Of a DNA stretch of 64,000 bases, positions 59,379 to 64,000 are shown piece after piece (the first letter of the stretch is position 1; every line of letters begins with the position of its first letter). This DNA comes from Marinirhabdus sp963793275 (GTDB taxonomy: Bacteria; Bacteroidota; Bacteroidia; Flavobacteriales; Flavobacteriaceae), in contig CAWBZL010000003.1 of NCBI GenBank assembly GCA_963793275.1, positions 930,001 through 994,000 on the forward strand, in the 5' to 3' direction. The notes under the pieces are model-generated. The model saw only the letters and a list, made by a program, of their open reading frames with translations, was not told the DNA's origin and ran no database searches. The position numbers were made by a program, and so were the translations under genes.

Positions 59379-60473
59379 TTAAAGATTTCTGGTGAGGCGT
59401 TGTACTACTTTATATTCAGATAAAAATTCCTGTGCGATTACTTTAATGCTTGTATAAACAGGTACTGCCAGTATCATTCCTGGAACCCCAAAGAGATACC
59501 CTCCAATTAATATTACAATAAATATCTCTAATGGGTGGGAACGTACACTCTTGCCAAAAATAACAGGCTGACTTATAATATTATCAAAAACCTGAGCAAT
59601 GCCGTACCCCAATGTAACATAACCAAGTTTAGGCAACAACTGAGTTGAAAAATCGGCACCCAGGTTATTGGATACAACCACCAATATAATTAAAGCCCAG
59701 CCGATTAAAGGACCCAGATAGGGGACAATATTTAAGAAGGCACATATGATAGCGATCGCCAGTGCATTTTTTATACCGAAAATTAACAGTAATACGGTGT
59801 AAAATAAAGCCAGGATAAGTATCTGAAACGTAAGACCAATAAAATAACGGGATAACAGTTCTTTAATTTTATTTAAAACAGAAAGAAAACGCTTTTCCTT
59901 TCCTTTTTTGGCAAACGTCATAACAGCGCTTGGAATTAGTTTTTTATCTTTCAGTAAGAAAAATGCTAAAAATAACACTGCAAATAGCCCAATGACAAAG
60001 TCGGCAAAATTTTTGAAAAATATATCTACGAAACTCGGGACTATCTCTACATCAAAATCTTCTACAGCCGAGGTGTTTTTTATTGCTTCAACAATATTTA
60101 TCTTTTCAACACCCAGATAATCGCTTGCCTGAATGTTCAGCTCGTTTAAATCCCGCTTTACCAAATCAAAATCAATTTCGGCAATTCCTTTGCTTTGTTC
60201 TATAATAATCGGGACAAAAATATACAGGAGCATACACACAAAACCTATAACGGCAAGTAAGGTGGTAAACGCTGCCAGCGTGCTCCCAAATTTTAATCTC
60301 CGTCTAAGAAAAATTACGAGTGGTCTGCCAATTAGCGAAATAACCGCAGCAATACCAATATAGAGGATGAGCACTTTAATTTTAAAAACAAACCACAGAA
60401 AAATAACGAATAACCCTAAGACAGCCAGCGTGCGTAGCAATCCCGATGAGATAATTTTGGCGGTTAGTTTCAT
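59379..60473 (-). CDS. AI-2E-family (TqsA/YdiK-like) membrane transporter
   Basis: A 364-residue integral membrane protein with about eight helices. FLNIVPYLGPLIGWALI and the C-terminal IILGGYLFGVPGMILAVP-like region (ILIGGYLFGVPGMILAVPVY) define the AI-2E/UPF0118 family. A soluble domain separates helices 3 and 4 (KRDLNELNIQASDYLGVEKI). Substrates vary; some members act as Na+/H+ antiporters and TqsA exports AI-2. No specific role can be given. Confidence 0.9.
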   Translation of the reverse strand: MKLTAKIISSGLLRTLAVLGLFVIFLWFVFKIKVLILYIGIAAVISLIGRPLVIFLRRRLKFGSTLAAFTTLLAVIGFVCMLLYIFVPIIIEQSKGIAEIDFDLVKRDLNELNIQASDYLGVEKINIVEAIKNTSAVEDFDVEIVPSFVDIFFKNFADFVIGLFAVLFLAFFLLKDKKLIPSAVMTFAKKGKEKRFLSVLNKIKELLSRYFIGLTFQILILALFYTVLLLIFGIKNALAIAIICAFLNIVPYLGPLIGWALIILVVVSNNLGADFSTQLLPKLGYVTLGYGIAQVFDNIISQPVIFGKSVRSHPLEIFIVILIGGYLFGVPGMILAVPVYTSIKVIAQEFLSEYKVVQRLTRNL

Positions 60474-60518
60474 ATTGTTAAATTCCGGTAAAGATACTAT
60501 AATATAGAAACCGAAATC

Positions 60519-61016
60519 TCAATGTTTTGTTAACTCGTAAAGAGCAATAGCGGTTGCTTGTGCGACGTTCATACTGCTGTTGGTTCCAAACATTTCAATA
60601 TGTACAGTGTGTTGGACAATGTGTAGTATTTGTTCTGAAACCCCTGAATTTTCGTTTCCAATAACAAGAACAGTTTTATTTCCTATGAATGCTGAAATTT
60701 GTTGCAGCGGTATACTGTTTTCTGAAATTTCCAATGCTAACGTAGTATAATCGTCTTTCTGAAGTGTAGCGAGCGCAGCAACCAGATCTTCCACAATATA
60801 ATGAGAAACAGTCTTTTCAGTAGTTCTTGCCGTACGTTTCAACCTGTTGGAAGATAGGTCTATCGGTTTGTTAAAAATAACTTCTGCTATTCCAAAAGCA
60901 TCAGCCAGTCTAAAGATAGCACCTATATTGGCGGGACTTTGTAAGCCATCACATAACAGAACAATATTGTTATTTTTCTCCGAAAACGGGCTGGATTGGT
61001 GATCGTGTTGGAGCAT
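60519..61016 (-). CDS. TrmH-family (SPOUT) RNA methyltransferase
   Basis: A 165-residue SPOUT protein. LLCDGLQSPANIGAIFRLADAFG is motif 1, VLVIGNENSGVSEQI is motif 2, and the final knot motif SSMNVAQATAIALYEL is motif 3. It methylates ribose 2'-OH in tRNA or rRNA. The absence of an RNA-binding extension leaves the target open. It overlaps the zinc-ribbon gene by 1 bp. Confidence 0.88.
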   Translation of the reverse strand: MLQHDHQSSPFSEKNNNIVLLCDGLQSPANIGAIFRLADAFGIAEVIFNKPIDLSSNRLKRTARTTEKTVSHYIVEDLVAALATLQKDDYTTLALEISENSIPLQQISAFIGNKTVLVIGNENSGVSEQILHIVQHTVHIEMFGTNSSMNVAQATAIALYELTKH

Positions 61017-61351
61017 TAATTACGTCTAACTTTAGTTTTATTAAAATAGCTTGCACTTTTGTAAGAATCGTAATAAAACCAAATTGGTACTCCAAAGGAA
61101 GCAAGCGCTATAAAACCGAAATACCAAAACAAGCTGGTAAGTAAGATTATTGCCGCAATGCACACCCAAAGCACATACCCGGACGGCTCTGCAACAAGCA
61201 TATTAATGTGTTTTTTTACGTATGTACCACAATGATCGCAGTTTCTTGAAATTTCATCTCCAACTTCATTTTGAAGTTCGAATCTATTTGTTCCTTTTAA
61301 TTTGAGGAAGTTTTTCTTCTTACACGAACTACAATAATAACTTAGTCTCAT
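61016..61351 (-). CDS. Zinc-ribbon membrane protein of unknown function
   Basis: A 111-residue protein. It starts RLSYYCSSCKKKNFLK and has a second pair RNCDHCG (~residues 35-41), four cysteines in two CxxC pairs typical of a zinc ribbon. Two hydrophobic segments follow (YVLWVCIAAIILLTSLFWYF and ALASFGVPIWFYYD). Function is unknown. It is co-transcribed with the TrmH-family gene (1-bp overlap). Confidence 0.7.
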   Translation of the reverse strand: MRLSYYCSSCKKKNFLKLKGTNRFELQNEVGDEISRNCDHCGTYVKKHINMLVAEPSGYVLWVCIAAIILLTSLFWYFGFIALASFGVPIWFYYDSYKSASYFNKTKVRRN

Positions 61352-61354
61352 ACA

Positions 61355-61996
61355 TTAGTGCTCAAAAGCATAGGTAATAATATTAGCACCCATTTGCAAT
61401 GCTTTCAATCTTACTTCCTGGGGATCGTTATGGATCTCCGGATTTTCCCAACCATCACCAAGATCACTTTCATAGGTGTAGAGTAGGACCAGTCTGCCTT
61501 CATAAGTTATTCCAAAAGCCTGCGGTGGTGCATTATCGTGCTCATGGATTTTTGGTAATCCCTGGGGGAACTTATACCGATAGTTAAAAACAGGGTGATT
61601 TCCCGCAAGTTCTTTCAATTCTATATCCGGGAAGATCTTTACTAATTCTTTCCGCAGGTATTCGTCCATACCATAATTATCGTCTATGTGTATAAATCCA
61701 CCGCTTAGTAAGTAATTCCGAAGGTTTTCGGCTTCTTCAGCGGTAAAAAACACATTACCGTGCCCCGTCATGTGCAAAAATGCGTAATTGAAAATATCTA
61801 TACTTCCAGGAGCCACAGTTTGTGTATCCCTGTTTATACTGGTATTGGCCTGCTCATTACAAAATTGAACCAGATTAGGCAGCGCGGTTGGATTCCCGTA
61901 CCAATCGCCGCCACCTCCATATTTTAAAACGGCAACTTCCTGAGCAATTGTTACAGAGGTAATGGATAGTATAAATACAAATAGGATGTTTTTCAT
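61355..61996 (-). CDS. DUF4159 exported protein
   Basis: A 213-residue protein with a signal peptide (MKNILFVFILSITSVTIA, then QEVA). The mature domain (VAVLKYGGGGDWYGNPTALP, FLHMTGHGNVFFTAEEAENLRNYL, GGFIHIDDNYGMDEYLRKEL, GNHPVFNYRYKFPQGLP) matches DUF4159, often found near von Willebrand-type or BatA-like domain proteins. Function is unknown; it may be a periplasmic hydrolase-like fold. ATG 61996 gives a standard signal; an upstream ATG adds a poorer leader. Confidence 0.83.
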   Translation of the reverse strand: MKNILFVFILSITSVTIAQEVAVLKYGGGGDWYGNPTALPNLVQFCNEQANTSINRDTQTVAPGSIDIFNYAFLHMTGHGNVFFTAEEAENLRNYLLSGGFIHIDDNYGMDEYLRKELVKIFPDIELKELAGNHPVFNYRYKFPQGLPKIHEHDNAPPQAFGITYEGRLVLLYTYESDLGDGWENPEIHNDPQEVRLKALQMGANIITYAFEH

Positions 61997-62039
61997 AGCG
62001 TTTAAAAATACAAATTTTAGAAAGGTAACACTACAAAAG

Positions 62040-62753
62040 TTATACCTCATTCACAAAAGCAACACTATGGCAAGCAACAATGGCTGCAGTTTCGGTACGA
62101 AGTCTGGAATTTCCTAAGCTAACCGGCTCAAAAGCTTTTGTGAGTGCGAGCTGTATCTCTGAAGTAGAAAAATCGCCTTCGGGACCTATGCAGATCAAAA
62201 TGTCTTGCTTTGGCTTTATAAGGTCTTTTAAGGATTGTTTTTTTGTTTCCTCACAATGTGCAATACAACGTAAACCCCTAAAATTTTGTTGTTTTTCAAT
62301 AAAAGCTGCAAATGAAATTGCTTCATTCAGTTTTGGGAGATACATTTTTAAAGATTGCTTCATAGCGCTCTGTAGGATTCTTTCGTAGCGTTCTGGCTTT
62401 ATCACTTTACGTTCGCTGTGATCACAGAGGATGGGTGTGATTTCAGAAACACCTATTTCAGTAGCTTTTTCAAGAAACCATTCGTATCTATCGTTTAATT
62501 TTGTTGGGGCTACGGCCAGGTGTAATTTATAAGGAAATTGTTTTTCCTTATTTTTATTTAAAATACTGGCTATAGACATTTTAGGAGTTACAGAAGTAAG
62601 TTTTACTTCAAATAAAAAACCGTTTCCATTGGTAGTAAATAATACGTCGCCGGTTTGCTTTCTAAGTACTTTTCCAATGTGCCTACTTTCTTCTTTATCG
62701 AAAACTATTTCGGTATCATTCTCTAAAATATCTGGGTGGTAAAAAAGGTTCAT
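62040..62753 (-). CDS. rsmE: 16S rRNA (uracil(1498)-N(3))-methyltransferase
   Basis: A 237-residue RsmE SPOUT enzyme of normal length. The N-terminal PUA-like part (MNLFYHPDILENDTEIVFDKEESRHIGKVLR) precedes EKATEIGVSEITPILCDHSERK, LICIGPEGDFSTSEIQLA and the knot motif SLGNSRLRTETAAIVACHSV. It methylates U1498 of 16S rRNA in the assembled 30S. It starts 1 bp after the TfoX-like gene. Confidence 0.93.
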   Translation of the reverse strand: MNLFYHPDILENDTEIVFDKEESRHIGKVLRKQTGDVLFTTNGNGFLFEVKLTSVTPKMSIASILNKNKEKQFPYKLHLAVAPTKLNDRYEWFLEKATEIGVSEITPILCDHSERKVIKPERYERILQSAMKQSLKMYLPKLNEAISFAAFIEKQQNFRGLRCIAHCEETKKQSLKDLIKPKQDILICIGPEGDFSTSEIQLALTKAFEPVSLGNSRLRTETAAIVACHSVAFVNEV

Positions 62754-62754
62754 T

Positions 62755-63087
62755 TTATGATGTTAATTTCCACTCTGCATGAGCGATTCCTAATTCTATA
62801 AAATGCTGTAGTTGCGCTTCGGTTTTAAAACCTTCTTTGGCAACAAAAACAGCTTCTTTCATAGCTTTTCCTGTAAAATCCATAGGCGTTACGTATTTCA
62901 TTGCCAGTGTTTCTTCCATTATTTCTGGCTTCACCCGGACCATAAGACGTTCTTTGATTTCTCCTACGCACATTTTACCTTTAAACAGCATACAGTGACC
63001 TCCAAACATCTTCTTTTCTGTAATGTGGGACGACCAGGGGAGTGTAGCCACTTTTAGACGCCGTACTATTTCTTCAGAATGTGACAT
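62755..63087 (-). CDS. TfoX N-terminal domain protein
   Basis: A 110-residue protein of the TfoX/Sxy N-terminal family: TEKKMFGGHCMLFKGKMCVGE, LMVRVKPEIMEETL and the C-terminal FIELGIAHAEW segment. Full TfoX activates competence in Proteobacteria; this short form lacks the C-terminal domain, so that role is uncertain. It is 3 bp downstream of tsaD. Confidence 0.85.
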   Translation of the reverse strand: MSHSEEIVRRLKVATLPWSSHITEKKMFGGHCMLFKGKMCVGEIKERLMVRVKPEIMEETLAMKYVTPMDFTGKAMKEAVFVAKEGFKTEAQLQHFIELGIAHAEWKLTS

Positions 63088-63090
63088 ACA

Positions 63091-64000
63091 TTATAATTTT
63101 AAACGGGCACTCGCTACAACGTTGGATTCGGCAAAGATACCTTGCTTGTATTTTAGCTCACCTACAATGGCGATCATAGCTGCATTATCTGTACAATATT
63201 CAAATTTTGGTATGTGCGTAATCCAACCGTATTTGCCTTCGGCATCTTTTAAGGCTTTTCTAATACCACTATTGGCAGAAACACCGCCACCAATGGCAAT
63301 TTCTCTAATTCCTGTTTGCTTTACGGCGTTTTTTAGCTTGTCCAGTAAATAGCTTACAATAGTGTATTGCAGGCTCGCACAAATGTCTGCGATGTTTTCT
63401 GAAACGAAATCGGGATTTTTCGCCGTTTCTCTTTCAATAAAATACAATACTGAAGTTTTTAATCCGCTAAAACTAAAATCCAACGGACCAACTTTCGGTT
63501 TAGGAAACGCGTATGCTTTTGGGTTTCCTTGTTGTGCATATTTATCTATTAACGGACCGCCAGGGTAGGGAAGCCCCATTATCTTTGCAGATTTGTCGAA
63601 CGCTTCTCCAACAGCGTCGTCTATAGATTGGCCAATAACTTCCATTTCAAAATAGTCGGTCACTTTTACAATTTGCGTGTGTCCGCCACTTATAGTTAGC
63701 GCCAGAAACGGGAAGTTAGGCTGGGTTTGTTCTTCAGCCTTAATAAAATGAGCCAGAATATGCGCTTGCATATGGTTTACATCAATCAATGGAATGCCCA
63801 GACCAAGCGATAAAGACTTTGAAAATGAGGTGCCTACCAATAAAGAACCCATAAGCCCAGGACCGCTTGTAAAGGCTATGGCTTGTAACTGTTTTTTATC
63901 GATATTTGCCTTGCGTAATGCCTGGTGTACGACGGGGACAATGTTTTGTTGGTGTGCGCGGGAGGCAAGCTCCGGAACCACACCCCCATATTCGGTGTGT
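63091..64000 (-). CDS. tsaD: tRNA N6-adenosine threonylcarbamoyltransferase TsaD, N-terminal part missing
   Basis: The C-terminal ~300 residues of TsaD; the frame is open at the right window edge. The first visible residues HTEYGGVVPELASRAH and then DVNHMQAHILAHF carry metal-binding His. LTISGGHTQIV, VGEAFDKSAKIMGLPYPGG and GGVSANSGIRKAL complete the ASKHA ATPase fold. It transfers threonylcarbamoyl to A37 of tRNAs that read ANN codons. It heads the leftward operon of RNA-modification genes. Confidence 0.96.
   Translation of the reverse strand, partial: HTEYGGVVPELASRAHQQNIVPVVHQALRKANIDKKQLQAIAFTSGPGLMGSLLVGTSFSKSLSLGLGIPLIDVNHMQAHILAHFIKAEEQTQPNFPFLALTISGGHTQIVKVTDYFEMEVIGQSIDDAVGEAFDKSAKIMGLPYPGGPLIDKYAQQGNPKAYAFPKPKVGPLDFSFSGLKTSVLYFIERETAKNPDFVSENIADICASLQYTIVSYLLDKLKNAVKQTGIREIAIGGGVSANSGIRKALKDAEGKYGWITHIPKFEYCTDNAAMIAIVGELKYKQGIFAESNVVASARLKL

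Noticed and set aside
1..64000. Prophage, transposon, CRISPR or defence system
   Set aside because: No integrase, transposase, cas, restriction or toxin-antitoxin motif was recognised in any frame.

Overview
The window is chromosomal DNA from a member of the Bacteroidetes, most likely a marine Flavobacteriaceae. The evidence is AT-rich sequence with short intergenic gaps, two secreted proteins with type IX secretion (T9SS) C-terminal sorting domains, bacillithiol-type bshA, and many Bacteroidetes-type lipoproteins and outer-membrane proteins. Several upstream regions carry TTG-N20-TAnnTTTG promoters, the form used by the Bacteroidetes primary sigma factor. I see no rRNA, CRISPR array, transposase, integrase or phage gene.

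Layout. 1-8.8 kb: end of bshA, a frameshifted M19 dipeptidase, two exported proteins, a YdiJ-like FAD/Fe-S oxidoreductase, an LpxH-like phosphoesterase and aroC. 9-16.5 kb: a DAACS symporter, a frameshifted secreted protein, then a run of ATP-grasp ligase, N-formylglutamate amidohydrolase-like enzyme, DUF1704 metallopeptidase and a TPR-CPBP membrane protease (also frameshifted). 16.5-28.6 kb: MutS2 and Ung, a CotH lipoprotein, a cytosolic periplasmic-binding-fold protein beside a nucleoside phosphorylase, SUI1, a 2OG-Fe(II) oxygenase, a fused 2-oxoacid dehydrogenase E1, and a DUF1328/lipocalin/OmpA envelope operon.

28.6-34.9 kb is the most interesting region. It is a biosynthetic cluster of flavin oxidoreductase, methyltransferase, type III polyketide synthase, enoyl-reductase-like SDR, FabZ-like dehydratase, FabF-like ketosynthase and acyl carrier protein. 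The enzyme set suggests a dedicated type II fatty-acid module that supplies an acyl starter to a type III PKS. The flavoenzyme and methyltransferase would then tailor the product, plausibly a phenolic or quinone lipid or an alkylpyrone. The product is an inference.

34.9-56.4 kb is mostly housekeeping: RlmI-like rRNA methyltransferase, HPF, TerC, nitroreductase, ClpC, GyrA, an APC permease, NlpC/P60, thiolase and a PgpH-type HD phosphodiesterase. It also holds a pair of unrecognised secreted proteins at 40.4-42.0 kb. 56.5-57.6 kb holds two tandem units of about 346 bp built around degenerate 3' fragments of the adjacent tRNA-Arg, then tRNA-Arg(TCT), tRNA-Pro(TGG) and tRNA-Ser(GCT). 57.6-64 kb is a long leftward operon rich in RNA-modification genes (tsaD, rsmE, a TrmH-family gene, a THUMP-like methyltransferase) that reads toward the tRNAs.

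Three otherwise well-conserved genes each need one single-base correction, and the ketosynthase gene has no canonical start codon. Either the assembly carries small errors or these genes are genuinely damaged. Gene calls rest on translated motifs and gene order recognised by eye; no search was run.
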